Made by a program: the position numbers and the translations under genes. A stretch of DNA of 64,000 bases, taken from contig NZ_AMQY01000018.1 of the NCBI RefSeq assembly GCF_000334215.1, positions 1-64,000 of the forward strand, given 5' to 3'. Position 1 is the first letter of the stretch; each line of letters starts with the position of its first letter. Below the pieces are notes generated by a model. That model worked only from the letters and a program-made list of their open reading frames with translations. It was not told the origin of the DNA and searched no databases. Of this stretch, positions 11,141 to 22,715 are shown in pieces. Source of the DNA: Vreelandella jeotgali Hwa (GTDB taxonomy: Bacteria; Pseudomonadota; Gammaproteobacteria; Pseudomonadales; Halomonadaceae).

Positions 11141-12805
11141 ATGGAAAACGTGGAACGTGACGTAATGGAGTTTGATGTCGTCATCGTGGGCGCCGGACCG
11201 GCAGGGCTTTCCTCCGCCTGCCGGCTGATGCAGCAGGCCAACAGCGCCGAACGCGAGCTGAGCGTCTGCGTGGTGGAGAAAGGCTCCGAGGTTGGCGCGC
11301 ACATCCTCTCCGGCGCCATTTTTGAACCCCGGGCGCTGGACGAACTTTTCCCCGACTGGGCCGAGCGTGGCGCTCCGCTGGACACCCCCGCCGTGCGCGA
11401 TGAAGTCTATATGCTCAGGGACGACCAAAAGGCCTGGAAAATGCCCGGCGCGGTAGTGCCCAAAAGCATGCATAACACCGGCGACGGCGTGACCCGCTAC
11501 GTGGCCAGCGCGGGCAACCTGTGCCGCTGGCTCGCGGAGCAGGCCGAAGCGCTCGGCGTGGATGTATTCCCCGGCTTTGCCGCTCAGCATTCGATCATTG
11601 AAGACAACCGCGTGGCCGGGATCATCACCGGCGACATGGGCGTTGCCGCCGACGGCACCCCCAAGGACGGCTACATGCCCGGCATGGAGCTTCGCGCCCG
11701 CTATACGCTGTTTGCCGAAGGCGCGCGGGGCCATCTGGGCGAGGAGCTGATCGAGCACTTTTCACTGGATGAAGGCAGCGACCCCCAGCACTACGGCCTC
11801 GGCCTCAAGGAACTCTGGGAAGTGCCCGCCGAACAGCACGAGCCGGGGCTGGTGCTGCACGGTACCGGCTGGCCCCTCGAAGGCGACACCCACGGCGGCT
11901 GGTTTTTATATCATGCCGATAACCGCCAGGTGGTGGTCGGGCTGATTCTGGATCTGTCCTACAGCAACCCCTACGTCTCGCCATTCGACGAATTCCAGCG
12001 CATGAAGCATCACCCGGTGCTCAGCCGTCATCTGACGGGCGGCAAGCGTCTGGCCTACGGCGCACGCGCTCTGACCAAGGGCGGCTTCAACTGCCTGCCG
12101 CGCATGACCTTCCCGGGCGGGCTGCTGATCGGCTGCGATGCCGGCACGCTCAACTTTGCCAAAATCAAGGGGCTGCATACCGCGATGAAGTCCGGCATGG
12201 TCGCCGCCGAAAGCGTCTTCGAGGCGCTGGAAGCCGGCGATGAAGGCGGCAGCGAACTGACCGGCTTCACTACCCGGTGGCAGAACAGCTGGGCCTTTGC
12301 CGAACTCCGCGACAGCGCCAGTTTCGGTCCGGCCATTCACCGCTACGGCGATATGCTGGGCGGCGCGTACAACTTCATCAATCAGCTGGTGGGCAACCGC
12401 CTGCCCAACGTCCACGACACCGGCAGCGATCACGCCATGCTCAAGCCTGCCGGGGAATGCACGCCCATCGAGTATCCCAAACCCGACGGCAAGCTATCCT
12501 TTGACAAGACCTCGTCGGTTTATCTCTCCAACACCAACCACGAAGAAAACCAGCCCTGCCACCTGCAGCTGGACGACCCGGCGTTGCCCATACGCGACAA
12601 CCTGCCGAAATACGCCGAGCCGGCCCAGCGCTACTGCCCGGCCGGGGTCTACGAGATCGTCGAAGACGATAACGGCGAGCCGAAATTCCAGATCAACTTC
12701 CAGAACTGCGTGCACTGCAAGACCTGCGACATCAAGGATCCGGCGCAGAACATTCGCTGGGTGGCGCCCGAAGGCGGCGGCGGGCCGAACTACCCCAATA
12801 TGTAG
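11141..12805 (+). CDS. Electron transfer flavoprotein-ubiquinone oxidoreductase
   Basis: Membrane-associated FAD and 4Fe-4S enzyme passing electrons from reduced ETF to ubiquinone. The 554-aa protein has an N-terminal dinucleotide fold (VVIVGAGPAGLSSA, residues about 10-24), the LSGAIFEPRALDELFPDW region, the quinone-domain segment LTKGGFNCLPRMTFPGG and a C-terminal ferredoxin-like cluster FQNCVHCKTCDIKDPAQNI with a further Cys in GRYCPAG-type position (YCPAGVYE). AGGAG lies 7 nt before the ATG. It is divergent from etfBA, its electron donor, and followed by a strong terminator. The symbol varies (etfD, etf-QO), so none is given. Confidence 0.97.
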   Translation: MENVERDVMEFDVVIVGAGPAGLSSACRLMQQANSAERELSVCVVEKGSEVGAHILSGAIFEPRALDELFPDWAERGAPLDTPAVRDEVYMLRDDQKAWKMPGAVVPKSMHNTGDGVTRYVASAGNLCRWLAEQAEALGVDVFPGFAAQHSIIEDNRVAGIITGDMGVAADGTPKDGYMPGMELRARYTLFAEGARGHLGEELIEHFSLDEGSDPQHYGLGLKELWEVPAEQHEPGLVLHGTGWPLEGDTHGGWFLYHADNRQVVVGLILDLSYSNPYVSPFDEFQRMKHHPVLSRHLTGGKRLAYGARALTKGGFNCLPRMTFPGGLLIGCDAGTLNFAKIKGLHTAMKSGMVAAESVFEALEAGDEGGSELTGFTTRWQNSWAFAELRDSASFGPAIHRYGDMLGGAYNFINQLVGNRLPNVHDTGSDHAMLKPAGECTPIEYPKPDGKLSFDKTSSVYLSNTNHEENQPCHLQLDDPALPIRDNLPKYAEPAQRYCPAGVYEIVEDDNGEPKFQINFQNCVHCKTCDIKDPAQNIRWVAPEGGGGPNYPNM

Positions 12806-12850
12806 CCGTCTTCGAATATCCCGCCATATTCCGACATTCAGCCGTCTACC

Positions 12851-12886
12851 GGCCCTGTCAGGCGCTTTCCGTGACAGGGCCCTTTT
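12851..12886 (+). terminator. Rho-independent terminator after ETF-QO
   Basis: Perfect 10-bp stem GGCCCTGTCA/TGACAGGGCC with an 11-nt loop, followed by CTTTT. It separates convergent ETF-QO and the sulfurtransferase gene. Confidence 0.88.
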
Positions 12887-12904
12887 CGACGCAACGGCCG
12901 GGAT

Positions 12905-13756
12905 TCAGCGGCCGGCATCCTCATTGCCGGTCGCTACCGGACGCTCGCCGCTGCTGATCCAGTCGCTCCATGAGCCGGCATAGAGCCGGGGCAGCTCGCG
13001 CCCTGCCACGGCATAGGCCAGCACATTATGACAGGCCGTGATGCCGGAGCCGCAGTAGGCCACGACCGCCGATGCATCGGGCAGCTCGGCTTCCAGCGTC
13101 GTTGCCGGTTTGAACACGCCGTCGGCGGTCAGATTATCGGCGCTGGGCCGAGACGCGGCGCCGGGGATATGCCCGGCGAGCGGATCGACCGGCTCGCTGT
13201 CACCGCGAAAGCGTGCCGCTGCCCGGGCATCCACCGGCAGCATCGTGCCTTTGGCCACGGCATCGGCGTCGACCCGGGCGCTGTGGTCAAACCGGGGCTG
13301 CCAGTCGCTCGGCGTCGGGATGCCATCATGCGCCGTTTTTTCACCGGCGGTCCATTCACCGCCCTGCTGCTGCCAGACCTCTACCCCGCCGTCCAGCACC
13401 CGGACGTCGGGATGGCCGGCCCAGACCGCGAGCATCCACCAGGCGCGCGCCGCCGCCAGCTGACCGCCTCGATCGTCGTACACCACGACCGGTCGAGCGG
13501 GGTCAATGCCCAGGCGCTGCACCACAGCGGTAAACGCCGCGGGATCAGGCAGCGGGTGACGACCGCCCTGCCCGGCGGCTCCCGCCAGGTCGCGGTCGAG
13601 ATCCAGATGCCGGCTGGCGGGCAGATGCCCGTCGCGCCAGAGCTGCTCGCCGGCAGCGGCATCGTCCAGCCGGGCACGGCAGTCCAGAAGTTGTGGCGGC
13701 TCGGTACTCGCCAGGGCATCCTGCAGTGCCTGGGCCGTTATCAGGGGATTTTGCAT
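12905..13756 (-). CDS. sseA: 3-mercaptopyruvate/thiosulfate sulfurtransferase
   Basis: Two-domain rhodanese that moves sulfane sulfur from 3-mercaptopyruvate or thiosulfate to acceptors. The 283-aa protein has an inactive N-terminal rhodanese domain (LLDCRARLDD, HLPASRHLDLD, VVYDDRGG) and a C-terminal domain with the active-site loop CGSGITAC near residue 235. CGSG(V/I)TA is the loop typical of mercaptopyruvate sulfurtransferases, while thiosulfate enzymes usually have CRxGxx(R/T). GGGAG precedes the ATG by 6 nt. It is the last gene of a leftward set behind the UvrD-like helicase. Confidence 0.9.
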   Translation of the reverse strand: MQNPLITAQALQDALASTEPPQLLDCRARLDDAAAGEQLWRDGHLPASRHLDLDRDLAGAAGQGGRHPLPDPAAFTAVVQRLGIDPARPVVVYDDRGGQLAAARAWWMLAVWAGHPDVRVLDGGVEVWQQQGGEWTAGEKTAHDGIPTPSDWQPRFDHSARVDADAVAKGTMLPVDARAAARFRGDSEPVDPLAGHIPGAASRPSADNLTADGVFKPATTLEAELPDASAVVAYCGSGITACHNVLAYAVAGRELPRLYAGSWSDWISSGERPVATGNEDAGR

Positions 13757-13800
13757 GGTTGGCTCCCGTCACATGGGCAGATGGGCTGTGCCGCCGACCG

Positions 13801-16008
13801 CTAACCGGGGGCGGCGTCCAGCGGCTCGATGGGCGCACGGCGGGCGATCAGGCGTCGCCGCCCGGCGCGCAGAAAACGCACGTCGATGACCGGATCATCC
13901 GGATTACCTTCGACCGTGGCGACTTCACCGTCGCCAAACACCGCATGGCGGAGTCGCTGACCGGGGAAAAACATCGTCGCCCGACCGGCTTGAGGGGCGG
14001 GCGATACGTCCGCCACGGAGGCGGCGGTCAGAGTGATATCCTCACGCTCCAGCGCCGCCAGATAGCGGCCCGCCAGCTCTGGGCAGGTCACCGCCAGCGG
14101 CGTATCAACCACCCCTTGCCCGGCCAGCCGACCAGCCACGGCCATGCTGTCCTGCCAGGCGGACTCACCGATGAAGCGGCTGGGGCGATGCTCGCCGCCG
14201 TCATGCAGCAGCTGAAGCTCTTCCCGGGCGCGGGTAATCCCTACGTAAAACAGCCGGCGCTCTTCTTCCAGACGCTCGTCGGTGAGCGGATTATCGCGGC
14301 TATAGTGGGGAAAGTCTTCCTCGTTGACCCCGGCCACGGAGACCAGCGGCCACTCAAGCCCCTTGGCCGCATGCACCGTACTGATGCGTATGCCCTCGGC
14401 CTGGTTTTGTACCGGCCGCTGCAACAGCTCGATAAACGCATCCGGATCGTCGACGCTTTGGGCCTGTTCGATGAGTACGTCCAGCAGGCGGACATCTTCC
14501 TCGCCCTTGTCGCGCCGCGCCGCTGCGCGTTTTAGGACCTTTTCCGCCTCGACGCTATCGACGATGTGGCGTAGAAGCCTGGCCGGGGGCCAGGCACCCA
14601 GTCGGGGTAGTTCGCACAGCAGCGTCCAGCGTTTTTTCAGCGTTTTGCGCTGCATGGGTTTGAGCTCGGTCAGCAACGGATCGCTGCGCTCGGGCCAGTG
14701 CTGGGTCTCGGCCAGGCGACAGGCCAGCCGCCAGAGACGCTCCCGCGCCACAAAAGTGGTGGGCTGAGAAAGCAGCAGCAGCAATAGTGCCGGATCATGC
14801 AGCCCGGCCGGCTGCCGCGCCAGCCCGAGATACCCGGCCAGCGCCTGCACCAGCGGCAGGCGAAAGACAAAGCGGTCTTCCCGGGCCAGGCAAAACGGCA
14901 GCCCGGCCTGCAGCAACGCCAGCTGGAAGGGAACCGACAGCGCCCAGCTACGCACCAGCAGGCAGCTTTCGGCCAGCTTGCGCCCCCGGGCCTGCCAATC
15001 ACTCAGCGCATCCAGCAGGGCGCGCGTGCCCTGGCCCACCGACACCCGGGTCGCCGGGGTAGTATCGCCGGGCAGGCAGAGCTGGTCGGGGCGGCGCCGA
15101 TTGGCGGCAATCGCATGGTTGGCGGCCAACGCCAGGGCGTGGCCGTGACGAAAGGTTACCGAAAGCGGATAGTCGGTCGCCGTACCAAAGGTCGCGGTAA
15201 AATCGGTCAACATGGTGTCGGGGTGGGCGCCGCGCCATTCATAGATGCACTGATTGGCATCGCCCACCGCCATGACGTCGGCCTGCTGCCCCGCGAGCAG
15301 CGCCAGCAGCCGCTGCTGGGCGGCATTGATATCCTGATACTCGTCGATGATGACGTGGTCGAGAAACCCTCTGACCCGAGCGCGCAACGTGCTGTCGGCT
15401 TCCAGCGCCCTGAGCGGGCGATACAACAGGTCGGCATAGGTCATCACGCCGTCGGCGTACAGCAGGCGTTCGGCTTCTGCAAAGGCCGCGGGAAAATAGT
15501 CGGTATCGTCGTCGAGATCCAGACGCGCATAGAGGTCGGCCGGCCCGGTCATCTCGGCCTTGACCAGCGCGCAGTAGTGCGCCAGCGTTTCCAGCCGGTC
15601 GCCCTCCAGCGCGGCATCCCGGCGCTCACGCTGGTGTTCCAGCACGTTGAGACTCGCCTGGCGCAGCAGGCGCTCGATCTGCCAGTCGGCCGACAGCAGC
15701 CGGCGGGGTTCCAGCACGCCCCAGCGGCAGAGGCTTTGCGTCAGCCGGTGCCCCAGGGAGTGAAAGGTGCGCACGTCGGGCAGTACCTGCCCGGCCGGCG
15801 CCATGCTGCCCAGCCGGCGCTGGAAGTCATCCCTGGCCGAACGGTTGAACATCAGCACCAGCATGCGCCGGGGCGCCACGCCCCGGGCCAGCAGATGCAG
15901 CACCCGAGCCGCCATGGTCGTGGTCTTGCCCGCGCCCGCCACCGCCGCTACCCGGGCGTGACCGCCCGGATGGCGGATCACTGCCTGCTGCTGCGCCGTC
16001 AACGTCAC
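13801..16008 (-). CDS. UvrD/Rep/PcrA-type ATP-dependent DNA helicase (SF1)
   Basis: Superfamily 1A 3'-5' helicase, 735 aa. Motifs in order: Q-motif LTAQQQAVI near the start, Walker A AGAGKTTTMAARV, Walker B VIIDEYQDIN, motif III GDANQCIYEWRGA, motif V/VI region ISTVHAAKGLEW and FYVGITRAREEL. The last 60 residues (FPGQRLRHAVFGDGEV) form the Tudor-like fold seen at the end of UvrD and PcrA. It starts with GTG overlapping the DUF1285 stop (GTGA). It is distinct from canonical UvrD by divergence in the middle part, so I name no symbol; a role in repair or replication restart is likely. Confidence 0.88.
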   Translation of the reverse strand: MTLTAQQQAVIRHPGGHARVAAVAGAGKTTTMAARVLHLLARGVAPRRMLVLMFNRSARDDFQRRLGSMAPAGQVLPDVRTFHSLGHRLTQSLCRWGVLEPRRLLSADWQIERLLRQASLNVLEHQRERRDAALEGDRLETLAHYCALVKAEMTGPADLYARLDLDDDTDYFPAAFAEAERLLYADGVMTYADLLYRPLRALEADSTLRARVRGFLDHVIIDEYQDINAAQQRLLALLAGQQADVMAVGDANQCIYEWRGAHPDTMLTDFTATFGTATDYPLSVTFRHGHALALAANHAIAANRRRPDQLCLPGDTTPATRVSVGQGTRALLDALSDWQARGRKLAESCLLVRSWALSVPFQLALLQAGLPFCLAREDRFVFRLPLVQALAGYLGLARQPAGLHDPALLLLLLSQPTTFVARERLWRLACRLAETQHWPERSDPLLTELKPMQRKTLKKRWTLLCELPRLGAWPPARLLRHIVDSVEAEKVLKRAAARRDKGEEDVRLLDVLIEQAQSVDDPDAFIELLQRPVQNQAEGIRISTVHAAKGLEWPLVSVAGVNEEDFPHYSRDNPLTDERLEEERRLFYVGITRAREELQLLHDGGEHRPSRFIGESAWQDSMAVAGRLAGQGVVDTPLAVTCPELAGRYLAALEREDITLTAASVADVSPAPQAGRATMFFPGQRLRHAVFGDGEVATVEGNPDDPVIDVRFLRAGRRRLIARRAPIEPLDAAPG

Positions 16009-16565
16009 GGCGCGATGCCCGCCTCGTCGGCCTTCAGCGTGCCCAGCACATGCCAGACGCCGCCGCTGACGATGCCGATATCCACGCGGCCGTCGTCCCG
16101 CCGACGGGATTCGGCCGCGTCCACCAGCTGATAGTAGACGTTGCGGTGCAGGCGGGCTTCGAGGCCAAAGCGCACCGGCACTTCGGGGGCGTCATCGCCG
16201 CCGGGCGTGCGGCTCATCGTCAGGGGATGTTCGGCATTGAGTATCAGCTCATCGCCCTGCCCGGTGACAAGCCGCCAGTCATCGCCATCCCGCTCCGCCG
16301 TGACAATGGTCAGCGGGCGGTCTTCGACTTCGATACGCACCCGCTCGGCGGGAGTCACCAGGCAGACGCCTTCGGGGTCGCGGCGCATGAGACTCGCCAG
16401 AAGACGTACCAGCCGGGGACGCGCGAACGGCGTACCTTCGTGCCACCAGCTGCCATCGGCCTTGATGACCAGCGGCATATCGCCACAAAACGGCGGCTGC
16501 CACTGATCCACCGGCGGAATGGCCGCCGCCTGACCGCCGTGCTGAAGCAAACGATCCAGATTCAT
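16005..16565 (-). CDS. DUF1285 family protein
   Basis: A 186-aa protein with the features of DUF1285: the early motif CGDMPLVIKADGSWWHEGTP, then VRLLASLMRRDPEGVCLVTP and a C-terminal half ending in a barrel-like region with WHVLGTL. Structures of the family show two barrel-type domains; the function is unknown. The ATG at 16565 has AGAAGG and GGAG upstream; the frame extends to 16613 but without a better start. Its end overlaps the helicase start, so the two are co-translated. The 203-bp spacer before it contains a long degenerate repeat array. Confidence 0.85.
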   Translation of the reverse strand: MNLDRLLQHGGQAAAIPPVDQWQPPFCGDMPLVIKADGSWWHEGTPFARPRLVRLLASLMRRDPEGVCLVTPAERVRIEVEDRPLTIVTAERDGDDWRLVTGQGDELILNAEHPLTMSRTPGGDDAPEVPVRFGLEARLHRNVYYQLVDAAESRRRDDGRVDIGIVSGGVWHVLGTLKADEAGIAP

Positions 16566-16646
16566 GCTGACCTTCTCCTTCCTGCTGTAACGACGACGCC
16601 GGTAGAGCGGCACCTGTCCCGCAGGCCGCTGTGCATGCCTGCGTGG

Positions 16647-16781
16647 TTCACGCCCTGCTCTTCATGCCCTGTTATTCATACCCCTGCTACTCATGCCTGT
16701 TCTTCATGATTACAGGTATTCATGACTATAAGGTATTCATGGTTACAGGTATTTATGATCACAGGCATTCATGGCGACAGG
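16647..16781. repeat. Nine-unit degenerate tandem repeat (13-17 bp, TTCATG core)
   Basis: Nine consecutive units start with ttcatg or a one-base variant at 16647, 16661, 16675, 16690, 16703, 16719, 16736, 16752 and 16768. The later five share the form ttcatg(g/a)ttacaggta. The last unit contains the tatD stop codon, so the array starts exactly at the end of that gene and fills most of the tatD-DUF1285 spacer. There are no unique spacers between units, so it is not a CRISPR array. Confidence 0.85.
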
Positions 16782-17605
16782 AGCCCGGCCCGGGTCAGCG
16801 ACTCGCGCTGGCCCGGCGTGGCGTCCGGCGACGCGGCGCGAAACAGATGATAAAAGTTGGCCGTGGTCTGCATGGCCAGCTCGTCAACGCTGATGCCCCG
16901 CGCTTCGGCAATGCATTCGGCCACGTTGACCACCCAGGCCGGCTCGTTGGGCTTTCCCCGGTGCGGCACCGGGGCCAGATAGGGGCTGTCGGTTTCGATC
17001 AGCAGACGATCCAGCGGCAGCCGGGCCGCCACGTCGCGCAACGCGGTCGCGCTGGCGAAGGTAACAATGCCCGACAGCGAGATATAAAAGCCCAGCCCCA
17101 CGGCCCGGCGTGCCATGTCCAGATCCTCGGTAAAGCAGTGCAGCACGCCGCCGACCTGCGGATCAATATGCTTTTCCAGCAGCGCCAGCGTATCCTCGCG
17201 GGCTTCCCGCGTGTGCACGATCACCGGCAGTTCGAGCTCGCGCGCGGCCATCAGGTGACGCTCGAAACGGGCGTACTGAACCGCTTCCGGCACGCTGTCG
17301 CGGTAGTGGTAATCCAGCCCGGTCTCGCCGATGGCAACCGCCTGGTAGTCGTTTGCGGCTTCGCGGATGGCCTCAACGTCGGGCTCGACCGCCGGCGTGT
17401 GCAAGGGGTGCAGCCCCGCCGATATGACCACATCCTCGTGCTCGCGGCCGATGGCCGCCAGCGCGGGCATATCGTCAAGGCTGACGCACACGGCGAGAAA
17501 CTGACTGACGTGGGCTTCCCGAGCAGCGCTCAGGGTAGCGGCAAGGTCGCCGCCGTGGGTCTTGTCCGACAGGCGGTCAAGATGGCAATGGGAATCAACA
17601 AACAT
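16769..17605 (-). CDS. TatD family metal-dependent hydrolase (YcfH-like)
   Basis: A 278-aa TIM-barrel metallohydrolase of the TatD/YcfH DNase family. Metal-binding motifs are visible in order: DSHCHLD at residues 4-10, GETGLDYH near 92, PVIVHTREA near 127, LHCFTED near 154 and LIETDSPYLAP near 203. Gene order tmk-holB-pilZ-tatD is the usual one for the YcfH-type member in pseudomonads. The RBS is weak. The stop codon lies inside the first unit (in its reading direction) of the TTCATG repeat array. Confidence 0.95.
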   Translation of the reverse strand: MFVDSHCHLDRLSDKTHGGDLAATLSAAREAHVSQFLAVCVSLDDMPALAAIGREHEDVVISAGLHPLHTPAVEPDVEAIREAANDYQAVAIGETGLDYHYRDSVPEAVQYARFERHLMAARELELPVIVHTREAREDTLALLEKHIDPQVGGVLHCFTEDLDMARRAVGLGFYISLSGIVTFASATALRDVAARLPLDRLLIETDSPYLAPVPHRGKPNEPAWVVNVAECIAEARGISVDELAMQTTANFYHLFRAASPDATPGQRESLTRAGLLSP

Positions 17606-17647
17606 GCTTGGCTTCGCAGTTGGCAGACGGCGCGGGCAAGCGCCGTG

Positions 17648-17983
17648 TTACAGGGTATAGGACGGCGGTGCGGTATCCAGCTGGCCGGCCAGCCGGGCTT
17701 CTATCTGATCGCGGACGTTGTAGTCCTGCTGGCTGAAATGCACGCCAATGCCCGGTATACGCCGGCCCGATACGCCTTCCGGCGAGATCCATACCACCTC
17801 GGCATGCACCGTCAGCTGTTGCGTATCATCCGGCAGCGTCAGCAGCAATACGATCGGGTCGCCCAGCGCATGATAGCGCCGGGTGGGCACAAAGAGGCCG
17901 CCCCGCTCAAGAAACGCCATGTAGGCCCCCAGCAGGGTGGGCATGTCGGGAATGCTGAGCGCCAGCGCCTTTTGCGTGCTCAT
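17648..17983 (-). CDS. pilZ: Type IV pilus PilZ-domain protein
   Basis: A 111-aa PilZ protein close to P. aeruginosa PilZ: LGAYMAFLERGGLFVPT near the start, the beta-barrel segment LGDPIVLLLTLPDD, VVWISPEG and GIGVHFSQQD, and an ending PPSYTL comparable to RPTHTM. Like that protein it lacks the RxxxR and D/NxSxxG c-di-GMP motifs, so it probably acts through protein partners (PilB, FimX in other species). AAGGAGG lies 7 nt before the ATG at 17983; the open frame reaches 18031. It follows holB by 69 bp. Confidence 0.93.
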   Translation of the reverse strand: MSTQKALALSIPDMPTLLGAYMAFLERGGLFVPTRRYHALGDPIVLLLTLPDDTQQLTVHAEVVWISPEGVSGRRIPGIGVHFSQQDYNVRDQIEARLAGQLDTAPPSYTL

Positions 17984-18052
17984 CGATATGCCTCCTTGGC
18001 GTCTGATGCCTTCAGCGCCCGATGCCGGCAACCGCCGTAGCGTTCATGGAGC

Positions 18053-19773
<1,721 letters not shown>

Positions 19774-20784
19774 TCAGTCCTTGCCACGACGAATATAGCG
19801 ATTTACCGCATTATTATGCTCGCGCAGGCTGCGCGAAAAATGGTGCGAGCCATCCCCCGTGGCGACAAAATACAGGGTGTTGCCGGGCTCGGGATTCACC
19901 GCCGCTTTCAGCGCCGACTCGCCGGGCATGGCAATGGGGGTTGGCGGCAGGCCGTCAATCACATAGGTATTGTACGGCGTTTCTTCCCGCAGGTCGGCCC
20001 GGGTAATGTTGCCGTCATAGCGGCTTCCCATGCCGTAAATCACCGTCGGGTCGGTCTGTAGCCGCATCCCCCGGGCCAGGCGACGCTTGAACACTCCGGC
20101 AATTTTCCCGCGCTCGTCAGGGTCGCCGGTTTCGCGTTCGATCAGCGAGGCCATGATCAGGGCTTCGTAGGGCGTATCAAACGGCAGCTCATCGGCGCGC
20201 TCCTGCCAGGCTTGGTCGAGCATCCGCTCCATGCGCTGGTAGGCCCGGCGCAGGATATCGGCATCGCTCATGCCGCGGTGATACTGATAGGTATCGGGAA
20301 AAAACCGGCCCTCGGGGTGCGCCTGGGCGGCGTCGATCAGCGCCATGATTTCGTCATCGCTCATATCGGCCGTGCGGTGCGCCAGCTTTGGCGCCGCGTT
20401 CAGGCGTTCGCGCATCTGCGCGAATGTCCAGCCTTCGGGCACGGTCAGCGAATAGGTTACCACCCGGTTGCTGCCCAGCAGCGTCATCATCTCGCGGCTG
20501 CTCATTTCCGGCGTCAGCCGGTATTCGCCTGCATGCAGGGTGGGCACCCGGTCGGGCGCCACGCGGGCCAGCAGCTTCAGCGCCCAGGGGGCGGATATAA
20601 CGCCCCGCTGGCCCAGCTCGGTCACCACGCGATTGAAGCCGGCACCGTCGGGCACCTGATAGAGCATGGACTCATCCAGCTGAAGAGGCGCCGCGAGGCG
20701 ATCCTGCCAGTAGGCATAGCCTCCCGCCACGCAGGCGCCACCCAGCACGCCCAGCAGACACAGCGCTGTCACGATGCGTTTCAC
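19774..20784 (-). CDS. mltG: Endolytic murein transglycosylase MltG
   Basis: Inner-membrane lytic transglycosylase that cuts nascent glycan strands and is thought to set strand ends. The 336-aa protein has an N-terminal membrane anchor (about residues 4-26), a LysM-like linker, and the YceG catalytic domain with ALIMASLIERETG, which holds the catalytic Glu, plus QTDPTVIYGMG and TPYNTYVIDGLPPTPIAMPG. It sits between fabF and tmk; pabC, which usually lies between fabF and mltG in enterobacteria, is absent here. Confidence 0.95.
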   Translation of the reverse strand: MKRIVTALCLLGVLGGACVAGGYAYWQDRLAAPLQLDESMLYQVPDGAGFNRVVTELGQRGVISAPWALKLLARVAPDRVPTLHAGEYRLTPEMSSREMMTLLGSNRVVTYSLTVPEGWTFAQMRERLNAAPKLAHRTADMSDDEIMALIDAAQAHPEGRFFPDTYQYHRGMSDADILRRAYQRMERMLDQAWQERADELPFDTPYEALIMASLIERETGDPDERGKIAGVFKRRLARGMRLQTDPTVIYGMGSRYDGNITRADLREETPYNTYVIDGLPPTPIAMPGESALKAAVNPEPGNTLYFVATGDGSHHFSRSLREHNNAVNRYIRRGKD

Positions 20785-20817
20785 CGATACGCCTCCCGAA
20801 ACCGCCCGATCACTCGA

Positions 20818-22068
<1,251 letters not shown>

Positions 22069-22243
22069 CAGCTTTCCTCCAGGCATCCTTGGTGACGTAA
22101 CCCGCTTGGGGCATGGGCTGCAGCGCAGCAGCGCAGATATCAGGCAACGTAGCAGGCAACAGCGTATAACGGACGCCATGATAACGTAACCGGCGACTGA
22201 CTGTATGGCCCGTTCAATGCGGCCTGCTCAACTCGCCCTGTTT

Positions 22244-22274
22244 ATCGGTCAATCAGGTTCATCGGTCAATCAGG
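22244..22274. repeat. Two 14-bp direct repeats, 17-bp period, upstream of fabF
   Basis: Exact copies of atcggtcaatcagg at 22244-22257 and 22261-22274 in the acpP-fabF spacer, next to the terminator hairpin. No binding protein is recognised. Confidence 0.7.
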
Positions 22275-22287
22275 CGAGCAGCCAAAC

Positions 22288-22317
22288 AAAAAGCCGCCCA
22301 TGACAGGACGGCTTTTA
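22288..22317 (-). terminator. Hairpin with T-run after acpP
   Basis: AAAAAGCCG-c-CC...GG-a-CGGCTTTT around a short loop, 44 bp past the acpP stop. It should end or attenuate acpP transcripts, as is common given the high demand for ACP relative to FabF. Confidence 0.8.
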
Positions 22318-22361
22318 TGTGGGCGATTACACCGCCCGACCTTGTTGCCTCGACACGACGC

Positions 22362-22595
22362 TTACTGGTTGGCGTTGACGTAGTCGACCGCTTCCTGAAC
22401 CGTAGTGATCTTCTCGGCTTCCTCGTCGGGAATTTCGGTGTCGAACTCTTCTTCCAGCGCCATGACCAGCTCGACGGTGTCAAGCGAATCAGCACCCAGG
22501 TCTTCGGTAAAGGAAGAACTGCTCTGGATGTCCTCTTCCTTAACGTTCAGGCGCTCTGCCACAACCTTCTTTACGCGCTCTTCAATGGTACTCAT
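22362..22595 (-). CDS. acpP: Acyl carrier protein
   Basis: Carrier of growing acyl chains through a 4'-phosphopantetheine arm. The 77-aa, strongly acidic protein begins [18 protein letters not shown] and has the attachment site [14 protein letters not shown] (Ser near 37). The ATG at 22595 has GGAG 7 nt upstream; the open frame extends to 22697 over the promoter region. It lies between fabG and fabF as in most gammaproteobacteria, with a promoter and terminator of its own. Confidence 0.98.
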   Translation of the reverse strand: MSTIEERVKKVVAERLNVKEEDIQSSSSFTEDLGADSLDTVELVMALEEEFDTEIPDEEAEKITTVQEAVDYVNANQ

Positions 22596-22670
22596 CAACC
22601 TACTCCAGTCATTCTCGTTGGCCGCCTTGCCGCGACCATGGGGAAACCGCAAGCCAAAAGCTGCGGGTAG

Positions 22671-22697
22671 TTTATAGACGCCCCCGGGCTGACGCAA
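22671..22697 (-). promoter_or_regulatory. Candidate acpP promoter
   Basis: -10 TATAAA (22676-22671) with -35 TTGCGT (22697-22692) on the minus strand, spacer 15 bp, shorter than ideal. It lies about 75 bp before the acpP start, between fabG and acpP. Confidence 0.4.
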
Positions 22698-22715
22698 CCG
22701 CCAGAACCAGGGGCA

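Noticed and set aside
16647..16781. CRISPR-like array
   Set aside because: Units are contiguous and degenerate with no unique spacers of constant length, and no cas genes are present.
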